From assembly GCA_019410665.1 (NCBI GenBank), contig DXSD01000018.1, positions 1-26,676 on the forward strand: a DNA stretch of 26,676 nt. Reading direction: 5' to 3'. The notes under the pieces are model-generated. The model saw nothing but the letters and a program-made list of their open reading frames with translations, had not been told where the DNA came from and ran no database searches. Position numbers and translations under genes: made by a program. This DNA is from Fusobacterium sp. Lineage in GTDB: Bacteria > Fusobacteriota > Fusobacteriia > Fusobacteriales > Fusobacteriaceae. Below are positions 8,216-13,965 of this stretch, one piece after another. How positions within the stretch are numbered: position 1 is the stretch's first letter; each line of letters begins with the position of its first letter.

Positions 8216-9928
8216 TTATGATACTACAACACTTTTTCTATTCTTTTTTCTATGCTCCCATAAAACCTTCATTCCTTCTATTACTAAAATAAGTGCTAGA
8301 ACAAATATTGGTAGAGAGACAACTACTTGAAGTCCTTGTACAGCAAAACTACCCTTTCCATTTAAAAGAAGAGTTAAGTTGTTTTTGAATGAGATAAGTA
8401 GAGAGCTCATTGTAGCTGCAAGCATAAAGAACATTGGAATTAAAAGCATAAAGTTTTTCTTTCCTTTTTTAGCTAACCAAACAGATACTCCTAAGAAACA
8501 TGGAACAGCAACTAATTGGTTACAAGCTCCAAATAGAGGCCAGATATTTTGGTATCCACCTAGACATAGTACAGCACCAAGTCCTACTGTGATTAGTGTT
8601 CCAACATACATATTACCTAAATAGCTTTGGAATTTACTAGGTTCTTTAGATTTACTTGTAGCAAAAAGTTCTTGGAATAGGAATCTTCCTAATCTAGTAG
8701 CAGTATCTAAAGAAGTAAGAGCAAAAGCTGAAATTGCTAAAGAGATAACTGTAAAAGTAGTGTTTACAGCAACTTCTCCCATACCTAACTGACTGAAAAA
8801 TCCAGAGATAGCAGAAGCAAAGACTACTGCTGGAGTTCCTTGAGGCATCTTTCCATTAGAGAAAAGAGCTCCCACAGCTACAAGAGCGATAACAGCTAAT
8901 ACACACTCAATAAGCATAGAACCATAACCAATTAATTTGGCATCTCCCTCACTATTTAACTGTTTAGAAGTAGTTCCAGAAGCAATTAAACTATGGAAAC
9001 CAGAGATAGCACCACAAGCTACTGTTATAAAAAGGTAAGGAAACATAACTTGACCATTAAAGCTACTTGTCCAACCAGTAAAAGCAGGAAGATTAATAGT
9101 AGGATTTGTTCCAAAAATACCAATTATAGCAGCTATAATCATAAAATATAGTAGGAAACTATTTAAATAATCTCTTGGTTGTAACAAGATCCATACTGGA
9201 GTAACTGAAGCAATAAAAATATATATAAAAACTACTCCTAACCAAAAAGTTTTACTTAAATAGATTGGATATTTTAAACCAACTACTATGCAAAGAGCTA
9301 ATAGAAGAACTCCTGCTACTGAAGATATAGCTAATGGAGCGTTTTTTCTATAAACTAAGAATCCAAAAGCTATAGATAGTGGAATAAAAAGCATAGAAGC
9401 AGTGGCAACAGAACCATTAGCTGGATAGAATACCTTTGTTCCATCAACATTTATAGAGTATCCTTGGAATGTAGATGCTACAATATCAGAGAAAGCTGCT
9501 ACTACTAAAAGTAGAACAAGCCAAGAGAAAATTGTAAATAACATCTTACATCTATGCCCAATATTCTCTTCAATAACTTCTCCTAAAGACTTTCCTTTAT
9601 GTCTAATAGAAACTACAATTGCAGAGAAATCTTGTACAGCACCAAAGAAAATTCCTCCAAGAATAATCCATAAAAGTACAGGAACCCAACCAAATACAGC
9701 AGCTTGAATAGGACCATTAATAGGACCAGCTCCAGCAATAGAAGCAAAGTGATGACCTAAAAGAACAGGTGCTTTAGCTGGAATATAGTCCACTCCATCT
9801 TCAAATTCATGAGATGGTGTTTTTCTTTTTGGATCAATATCCCACTGTTTAGCAAGCCATGAACCATAAGTGACATAAGCCACTAAAAAACATAAAATAG
9901 TAATAAGTAAAAGTGTAACTCCTTTCAT
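8216..9928 (-). CDS. cstA: CstA-family carbon starvation / pyruvate-type transporter
   Basis: This 570-residue integral membrane protein has about 15 hydrophobic segments. Family landmarks are the N-terminal segment with TYGSWLAKQW, GHHFASIAGAGPINGPIQA (about 58-76), LWIILGGIFFGAVQDF, SGFHSLIASGTTSKQL and LTSLDTATRLGRFLFQE. The CstA family includes E. coli CstA and BtsT, which import peptides or pyruvate by proton coupling. This protein is shorter than those (about 700 residues), mainly at the C-terminal end. The start is set by AAGGGGG before the ATG. It is the last gene of an ilvE-unknown-cstA unit, ten bases after the 175-residue gene, so it probably shares the branched-chain amino acid leader upstream of ilvE. 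Pyruvate versus peptide as substrate cannot be decided from sequence. Confidence 0.9.
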   Translation of the reverse strand: MKGVTLLLITILCFLVAYVTYGSWLAKQWDIDPKRKTPSHEFEDGVDYIPAKAPVLLGHHFASIAGAGPINGPIQAAVFGWVPVLLWIILGGIFFGAVQDFSAIVVSIRHKGKSLGEVIEENIGHRCKMLFTIFSWLVLLLVVAAFSDIVASTFQGYSINVDGTKVFYPANGSVATASMLFIPLSIAFGFLVYRKNAPLAISSVAGVLLLALCIVVGLKYPIYLSKTFWLGVVFIYIFIASVTPVWILLQPRDYLNSFLLYFMIIAAIIGIFGTNPTINLPAFTGWTSSFNGQVMFPYLFITVACGAISGFHSLIASGTTSKQLNSEGDAKLIGYGSMLIECVLAVIALVAVGALFSNGKMPQGTPAVVFASAISGFFSQLGMGEVAVNTTFTVISLAISAFALTSLDTATRLGRFLFQELFATSKSKEPSKFQSYLGNMYVGTLITVGLGAVLCLGGYQNIWPLFGACNQLVAVPCFLGVSVWLAKKGKKNFMLLIPMFFMLAATMSSLLISFKNNLTLLLNGKGSFAVQGLQVVVSLPIFVLALILVIEGMKVLWEHRKKNRKSVVVS

Positions 9929-9938
9929 AAAATCCCCC

Positions 9939-10466
9939 TTAATTTTTATTTATAAAATGTTTATATAGTTTTTCTAATTTTTTTCCTGCTTTATTAGTGA
10001 AAATAGTTTTTTTCTCAGTATCTACTAAAAGCAATCTAACTTGAGTATAACCTCTAATAGAAAAAAGATAATTTTTCTCAAATTTATATTTCTTGATTTT
10101 TTCTATCAAGATAGAATCTTGAATGTTTTTACTAAATATAACTAAGGTAATAAATGAGTACATATGATTTTTCTCAGGATATTTTTCACCTTTTCTAATT
10201 AATTGAGGTTCAATATAATTAGGAATCAAGGATAGAATTTTGTTGAGTTCTTCAATAGTAACAATATCTTTTTCTGATAAAAAAAGATGTTCAAAAGCTT
10301 TTGTTTCCCAGAGCTGCACCTCTTTTACTAGAAGATATTTTTCACTATGAGAGTTAAAAAAACCATAAGCTTTAAATTTTTCCCCTTGAATATGATAATC
10401 TTTGTAGATATCGAAGGTTTTTTCATACTCAGCTAAAATTCTTTCAAAATATCCTAAGTTTTCCAT
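9939..10466 (-). CDS. Conserved hypothetical protein between ilvE and cstA
   Basis: This 175-residue soluble-looking protein has no signal peptide, no membrane segment and no obvious catalytic motif. It is rich in Lys, Glu, Phe and Tyr and appears alpha/beta, with strands such as KYLLVKEVQLW, YSFITLVIFS and QVRLLLVDTE. It begins MENLGYFERILAEYEKTFDI after a GGGAGAG ribosome site. It lies 18 bases downstream of ilvE and ten bases upstream of cstA, so it is translated from the same message. I have a weak recollection of similar small proteins beside CstA-type transporters in clostridia, which would suggest an accessory role, but I cannot confirm it. Confidence 0.8.
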   Translation of the reverse strand: MENLGYFERILAEYEKTFDIYKDYHIQGEKFKAYGFFNSHSEKYLLVKEVQLWETKAFEHLFLSEKDIVTIEELNKILSLIPNYIEPQLIRKGEKYPEKNHMYSFITLVIFSKNIQDSILIEKIKKYKFEKNYLFSIRGYTQVRLLLVDTEKKTIFTNKAGKKLEKLYKHFINKN

Positions 10467-10484
10467 AAAATCTCTCCCTTTAAA

Positions 10485-11549
10485 TTATTTAACTTCTGAA
10501 GTCCAACCAAAAGTGTCTTCTACTTTTCCCCATTGGATACCAGTTAAAGTATCATAAATTCTTTGTGTTAATTCCCCAGTTTTAAAATTATTTATAACCT
10601 GTTTCTCTCCTTTGTAGAAAAGTTCCCCAATAGGTGAGATAACAGCAGCAGTTCCTGTACCAAAAGCTTCTTGAAGTTTACCACATCTAACTGCTTCCAT
10701 TAAGAAATCTATAGAGAAATGCTCTTCATGAACCTTATATCCCCAAGATTTTAAAAGAGTTATACATGAATCTCTTGTTACTCCTGGAAGAACTGTACCA
10801 TCAATAGGAGCAGTATAAACTTCCCCATCTACTACAAACATAGCATTCATAGTTCCAACTTCTTCTACATATTTTCTTTCAACTCCATCAAGCCAAAGTA
10901 CTTGAGTATATCCAAGTTTTTCAGCTTTTTCTTGAGCTATGATACTAGCAGCATAATTTCCTCCACATTTTGTAAATCCTGTTCCCCCTTTTGTAGCTCT
11001 TACATATTCATCTTCAACATAGATTTTTACAGGATTAACTCCTTCAGGATAGTAATTTCCAACAGGTGATAGAATAATTACAAATTTATAAGATTTAGCT
11101 GGATGAACTCCTACTGCCACCTCAGTTGCAAACATAAAAGGACGAATATATAAAGAAGTTCCATCTAAATGGGGTACCCACTCTCTTTCATGATTAACTA
11201 AAGTTTTAACAGCATCTATAAATAACTCCTCAGGAACAGTTGCCATACAAAGTCTTTCGTTGGACTTAATCATTCTTCTAGCATTCATTTCAGGTCTAAA
11301 AAGTAGGATTTTGTCCTCTTTAGTTCTATAAGCTTTAAGTCCTTCAAAAGTTTCCTGAGCATAGTGTAAAACCATAGTTGCAGGATTTAAAGAGATTGGA
11401 GCAAAGGGAGTAATTTTAAAATTATGCCACCCTTTTTCCGTAGTATAATCCATTACAAACATATAATCAGTAAAATATTTTCCAAAACCTAATTGATTTT
11501 CATCTGGTTTCTCCTTCATAGTTGTAACTTTTTCAAAAGTAACTTGCAT
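10485..11549 (-). CDS. ilvE: Branched-chain amino acid aminotransferase
   Basis: This 354-residue PLP enzyme of fold type IV exchanges the amino group of Leu, Ile or Val with 2-oxoglutarate. It is the long (eukaryote/Bacillus-like) BCAT form. Landmarks are QETFEGLKAYR (65-75), RPEMNARRM (85-93), GGTGFTKCGGNYAAS (188-202) with the probable PLP lysine K194, and EVGTMNAMFV (230-239). Length is normal for the family. AGGAGG sits seven bases before the ATG. It is the first gene of a minus-strand unit with a 175-residue unknown and a CstA-family transporter. About 245 bases upstream a leader peptide rich in Ile, Leu and Val starts, followed by a terminator, so expression is probably set by attenuation. 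In this anaerobe it could serve synthesis or fermentation of branched-chain amino acids. Confidence 0.96.
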   Translation of the reverse strand: MQVTFEKVTTMKEKPDENQLGFGKYFTDYMFVMDYTTEKGWHNFKITPFAPISLNPATMVLHYAQETFEGLKAYRTKEDKILLFRPEMNARRMIKSNERLCMATVPEELFIDAVKTLVNHEREWVPHLDGTSLYIRPFMFATEVAVGVHPAKSYKFVIILSPVGNYYPEGVNPVKIYVEDEYVRATKGGTGFTKCGGNYAASIIAQEKAEKLGYTQVLWLDGVERKYVEEVGTMNAMFVVDGEVYTAPIDGTVLPGVTRDSCITLLKSWGYKVHEEHFSIDFLMEAVRCGKLQEAFGTGTAAVISPIGELFYKGEKQVINNFKTGELTQRIYDTLTGIQWGKVEDTFGWTSEVK

Positions 11550-11583
11550 AAAATCTCCTCCTAAAATGTTTTAAAAATAGGTA

Positions 11584-11611
11584 ATAAAAAAACAGCCTAG
11601 TTAGGCTGTTT
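11584..11611 (-). terminator. Intrinsic terminator in the ilvE leader (attenuator)
   Basis: Read on the minus strand, AAACAGCCT pairs perfectly with AGGCTGTTT around the loop AACT and runs straight into seven T residues. It lies 35 bases upstream of the ilvE ATG, downstream of the leader peptide, so it must be read through for ilvE to be made. Confidence 0.85.
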
Positions 11612-11658
11612 AAGTTACCACTAATATAATTTCAAATTAGAGTAGAATAAAACCTAGA

Positions 11659-11796
11659 TTATTCCTCTCTGCATTTAAAAAATAGGTATGAAAAGATATT
11701 AGAAATATTACCTAACATAATAAAATGTCTATTCAGATTTAAAGTTAAAAGTATTATGAGTATGACAAATATTATGTTGAGTATTATAAATAACAT
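11659..11796 (-). CDS. ilvE leader peptide (45 residues, Ile/Leu/Val-rich)
   Basis: A 45-codon frame starts with ATG at 11796 and ends TAA at 11659-11661, behind a strong ribosome site GGGGAGG. It begins MLFIILNIIF, and 14 of its first 20 residues are Ile, Leu or Val. That is the signature of attenuator leader peptides of branched-chain amino acid operons. It lies between the promoter at 11834-11862 and the terminator at 11584-11611, ahead of ilvE. A segment in codons 26-29 (GTTAGGT on the minus strand, 11710-11716) can pair with GCCTAAC in the terminator's left arm and loop (11600-11606), giving a candidate antiterminator. A stand-alone small membrane protein is the main alternative, because the first half is also hydrophobic enough to span a membrane. 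Confidence 0.75.
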   Translation of the reverse strand: MLFIILNIIFVILIILLTLNLNRHFIMLGNISNIFSYLFFKCREE

Positions 11797-11833
11797 CTTA
11801 GCTACCTCCCCTTGTGTTTATATAGTTGAAGTT

Positions 11834-11862
11834 AGTATATACCTATTTTTTGAAAAAATCAA
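11834..11862 (-). promoter_or_regulatory. Promoter of the ilvE leader and operon
   Basis: On the minus strand, -35 TTGATT (11857-11862) and -10 TATACT (11834-11839) are spaced by 17 bases. The predicted start point near 11827 leaves a short untranslated stretch before the leader peptide's ribosome site. Confidence 0.7.
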
Positions 11863-11927
11863 GCTTTTTTTTAAAAAAATAAAAAAAAACTATCACTCGA
11901 CCACTTAATATTTTTTACAAAAATTAT

Positions 11928-11956
11928 TTGACAAACAAAATAAAAGAGAGTATAAT
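11928..11956 (+). promoter_or_regulatory. Consensus sigma-70 promoter of the flavodoxin gene
   Basis: TTGACA (11928-11933), a 17-base spacer and TATAAT (11951-11956) match both consensus hexamers perfectly. This predicts strong expression. The flavodoxin ATG follows 40 bases later, behind AAGGAGG. No clear iron-box palindrome was seen. The 447-base gap 11550-11996 is fully accounted for by this promoter and the divergent ilvE leader. Confidence 0.85.
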
Positions 11957-11996
11957 GAAATCACTTAAGGATAAATAGAAGTCAAGGAGGAGAAAA

Positions 11997-12473
11997 ATGA
12001 AAACAGCAATTTTCTTTGGAAGTACAACAGGAACAACAGAATCGGTAGTAGGAAAAGTTGGAGAACTATTAGGAGCAGAAGTTTTTTCAGCTAGTGAAAT
12101 TGATAAAGTTGAAGAGTATGACTTTGTTATATTTGCCTCATCTACTTGGGGAATGGGAGATTTACAAGATGAATGGTTTGATGCACTAGATAGATTAAAA
12201 ACTAAAAATCTTTCAGGAAAAAAAGTAGGATTTATAGGGATAGGAGATCAAGAGGGATTTGGAGATACCTTTGTAGATGCAATAGGAATTATCTATGATG
12301 AGATTAAAGATATGGGAATTACTTTAGTTGGAAAAACTTCTACAGATGGATATTCATTCAGTGGTTCTAGAGCAGTAGTAGATGATGAATTTGTAGGACT
12401 TGTAATAGATGAAAATAATCAAAGTGATCTTACAGATGAAAGAATAAATGCTTGGGTAGAAAAGGTAAAATAA
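11997..12473 (+). CDS. fldA: Flavodoxin, long-chain type
   Basis: This 158-residue FMN protein is a one-electron carrier that can replace ferredoxin, for example with pyruvate:ferredoxin oxidoreductase in anaerobes. The FMN phosphate loop GSTTGTTE is at 8-15. STWGMGDLQDEW and GDQEGFGDTF follow, contributing the isoalloxazine-binding loops. The segment GYSFSGSRAVVDDEFVGL and the ending LTDERINAWVEKVK match long-chain flavodoxins such as E. coli FldA. The promoter matches the consensus hexamers exactly and the ribosome site is AAGGAGG. One base separates its stop from the next gene, a DUF2023 protein, so the two are co-translated. Confidence 0.96.
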   Translation: MKTAIFFGSTTGTTESVVGKVGELLGAEVFSASEIDKVEEYDFVIFASSTWGMGDLQDEWFDALDRLKTKNLSGKKVGFIGIGDQEGFGDTFVDAIGIIYDEIKDMGITLVGKTSTDGYSFSGSRAVVDDEFVGLVIDENNQSDLTDERINAWVEKVK

Positions 12474-12474
12474 T

Positions 12475-12819
12475 ATGAGTGAACAAAAGAGAAATGAACT
12501 TGGAGTATTTTTTCATATGATATATGAACTAAATAAGGGACTTAGAAGTTTATCTCTTTTAACTACTACTACTGAAAACTTTGAACTGATTAAAGATAGA
12601 TTAGAGAAATGTAATTATGAATATATAATAGAGAATCTGAAATCTGGGTATGTAAATGTTTTCTTTGGAACTTCTGAATCTATAGAGGTGTTGAGAAAAT
12701 TTAAAAAGAACTCTCTAAGAGATTTTTCTCCAGAAGAGGATTTTATACTTGGAGTGTTGCTAGGATATAATGTACAACAGCAGTGTAAAAGATATATAAA
12801 TAGAAAAAAGGTAAGTTAG
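12475..12819 (+). CDS. DUF2023 family protein, flavodoxin partner gene
   Basis: This 114-residue soluble protein starts one base after flavodoxin. I recognise DUF2023 from the pattern HMIYELNKGLRSLSLLT at the N-terminus, the FFGTSES segment, and SPEEDFILGVLLGYNVQQQC near the C-terminus. The family forms small alpha/beta dimers and has no proven function. One cysteine is in KCNYEY and one in QQQCKRY; there is no CxxC. The tight coupling to flavodoxin suggests it acts on flavodoxin itself, for example in FMN loading, stability or redox partner choice, but this is inference. Confidence 0.85.
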   Translation: MSEQKRNELGVFFHMIYELNKGLRSLSLLTTTTENFELIKDRLEKCNYEYIIENLKSGYVNVFFGTSESIEVLRKFKKNSLRDFSPEEDFILGVLLGYNVQQQCKRYINRKKVS

Positions 12820-12856
12820 AGGATTGAGAAATCCTAAAATAAAATAATTCAATATG

Positions 12857-12914
12857 AAGAAGAAAGTTTTATTTTTGACTATAAAGTCATCAGAGTAAAA
12901 TTTTCTTCTTTTGT
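12857..12914 (+). terminator. Terminator after the flavodoxin-DUF2023 pair
   Basis: AAGAAGAAAGTTTTA (12857-12871) pairs with TAAAATTTTCTTCTT (12896-12910), 15 pairs with one wobble, and runs into TTTTG. The loop contains its own hairpin TGACT/AGTCA. A 14-codon frame overlapping the stem is taken as chance. Confidence 0.7.
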
Positions 12915-13016
12915 CATTGTTTTAATTTCTTTAATTATATTAAAATTTGTTTTGCTGAATTATAATATTGTTGAAAAAATACTTTATCTTTTAACGAAAT
13001 ATTTTTTTAAAAAAAC

Positions 13017-13045
13017 TTGAATTAAAGTGAAAAAAATAATATAAT
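13017..13045 (+). promoter_or_regulatory. Promoter of the HMA2/P1B-ATPase cluster
   Basis: TTGAAT (13017-13022), a 17-base spacer and a perfect TATAAT (13040-13045) lie about 40 bases before the first gene of the cluster. The surrounding sequence is almost pure A/T; I see no metal-regulator palindrome. Confidence 0.75.
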
Positions 13046-13086
13046 AAAGAAATAAATTAAGAAAATTAAAGATAGAGGGTGGTAAA

Positions 13087-13581
13087 ATGAATAGAAAAAT
13101 GCTCCCAGATTTTTATGGAATATTAGAAGTAAAACATTATATCAAAGGTAGAATTAGATTACAAATAAACTCTCTTATTGGAAATGAAGAGAAAGCTCAA
13201 GAGTTAAGTGGGAGATTATTTGGTTTAAATGGAATAGAGGAGATAATTGTAAACCCTCTAATAGGAAGTGTCCTTGTGAGATTTCAAGAGGAGATAGTAG
13301 ATCCCATAACTTTAATAGGTGCTATACTTAATATTCTTCAATTGGAAGAGGAGGTTTTCAGTAAAAGAGAGGGAAAAATCTTCTCTAGTATGAGAGAGAT
13401 AGTAGAGAGTGTAGATTTTGCTATCTACAATAAAACAAAGGGAGTATTAGATTTAAAAAGCACAATTGCTCTTCTATTTTTAATTAATGGAGTGAGAAAA
13501 ATAAGACAGAATCCTGTAATGCCAAATGGTGTAAATCTATTGTGGTGGGGATTTAATATCATATCTAAAGGAGGAAAATAG
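13087..13581 (+). CDS. HMA2-like domain protein with C-terminal membrane tail (cluster gene 1)
   Basis: This 164-residue protein begins with a ferredoxin-like heavy-metal-associated domain of the HMA2 type (about 12-88), shown by VKHYIKGRIRLQI with H17-x3-G21-R22. The usual CxxC metal ligand of HMA domains is absent. A hydrophobic tail follows from KGVLDLKS (118-125) through LLFLINGVRKI to LLWWGFNIIS, typical of stand-alone HMA2 proteins beside P-type ATPases. It overlaps the next gene by one base (TAGTG). Ribosome site GAGGGTGG. It is the first gene after the promoter at 13017-13045. It probably docks with or regulates the ATPase encoded two genes downstream; metal binding is uncertain without cysteines. 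Confidence 0.82.
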   Translation: MNRKMLPDFYGILEVKHYIKGRIRLQINSLIGNEEKAQELSGRLFGLNGIEEIIVNPLIGSVLVRFQEEIVDPITLIGAILNILQLEEEVFSKREGKIFSSMREIVESVDFAIYNKTKGVLDLKSTIALLFLINGVRKIRQNPVMPNGVNLLWWGFNIISKGGK

Positions 13582-13964
13582 TGAATAATCTCTTAAAATC
13601 AGCTTTTTTATATTTTAATAAAATAAAAGTAGTACACAGTATTCCTGGAAGATTAAGATTACAAATTCCTGGGCTTGATAGGGTACCTGAGGATATGAAA
13701 AAATATGAACATTATACAACAAGTATAATAAAAATGGAAAAGGGAATAGAAGAGATTAGCTATTCATACATAACGAGTAAGGTACTTGTAAAATATAATC
13801 CACAACTTACAAATGAGAAAAGAATTGTTGATTGGTTAAATTTTGTATGGAAAAAAATTGTGGAGAATGAAGATGTCTATAATAAAATGTCAGTGGAGGA
13901 AATAGAGAAAAATTTAGATAAATTTTACGATATTTTATGTAAAGAGCTAAAGAAAGGAAGATAA
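13581..13964 (+). CDS. HMA2-like domain protein, soluble (cluster gene 2)
   Basis: This 127-residue protein consists of one HMA2-like domain (about 14-92) and a charged helical tail. The signature VVHSIPGRLRLQIPG carries H19-x3-G23-R24, followed by a two-strand pattern ending KVLVKYNPQL. There is no CxxC, and no membrane segment beyond weak N-terminal hydrophobicity. The start is GTG, overlapping the previous stop (TAG/GTG) and served by AGGAGG eight bases upstream. The next gene begins one base after its stop. Its closest match in the window is the N-terminal domain of the ATPase that follows, so it may be a detached copy of that regulatory domain. Confidence 0.8.
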   Translation: MNNLLKSAFLYFNKIKVVHSIPGRLRLQIPGLDRVPEDMKKYEHYTTSIIKMEKGIEEISYSYITSKVLVKYNPQLTNEKRIVDWLNFVWKKIVENEDVYNKMSVEEIEKNLDKFYDILCKELKKGR

Positions 13965-13965
13965 T

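Larger units (their letters stand above)
7899..8217. repeat. Long imperfect foldback element between convergent genes
   Basis: The 344-base gap between the stop of the second acyl-ligase fusion (7871) and the stop of the cstA-like gene (8216) holds no gene. Its left arm (7899-7968) and right arm (8163-8217) are imperfect inverted repeats. Shared blocks include AATATAAG, AATAAAG, TCTAAGAATGAC, AGAATAAA and GAGCAAGT, in the same order. The left arm carries about 12 extra bases after the second block. Between the arms lie several hairpins, annotated separately. The right arm ends inside the cstA stop codon. It could be a MITE-like insertion or an unusually large bidirectional terminator. No transposase gene is present and no clear target-site duplication was seen. 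Confidence 0.65.

Noticed and set aside
7899..8217. CRISPR array or insertion sequence in the large intergenic gap
   Set aside because: There are no regularly spaced direct repeats and no transposase frame; the structure is inverted, not direct.
11550..11830. T-box riboswitch upstream of ilvE
   Set aside because: No T-box sequence (GGTGGNACCGCG-like) or specifier-loop structure was found; the leader peptide plus terminator explains the region better.
12853..12897. 14-codon frame starting ATGAAGAAG after the DUF2023 gene
   Set aside because: It coincides with the stem and loop of the terminator and has no ribosome site, so it is probably chance.
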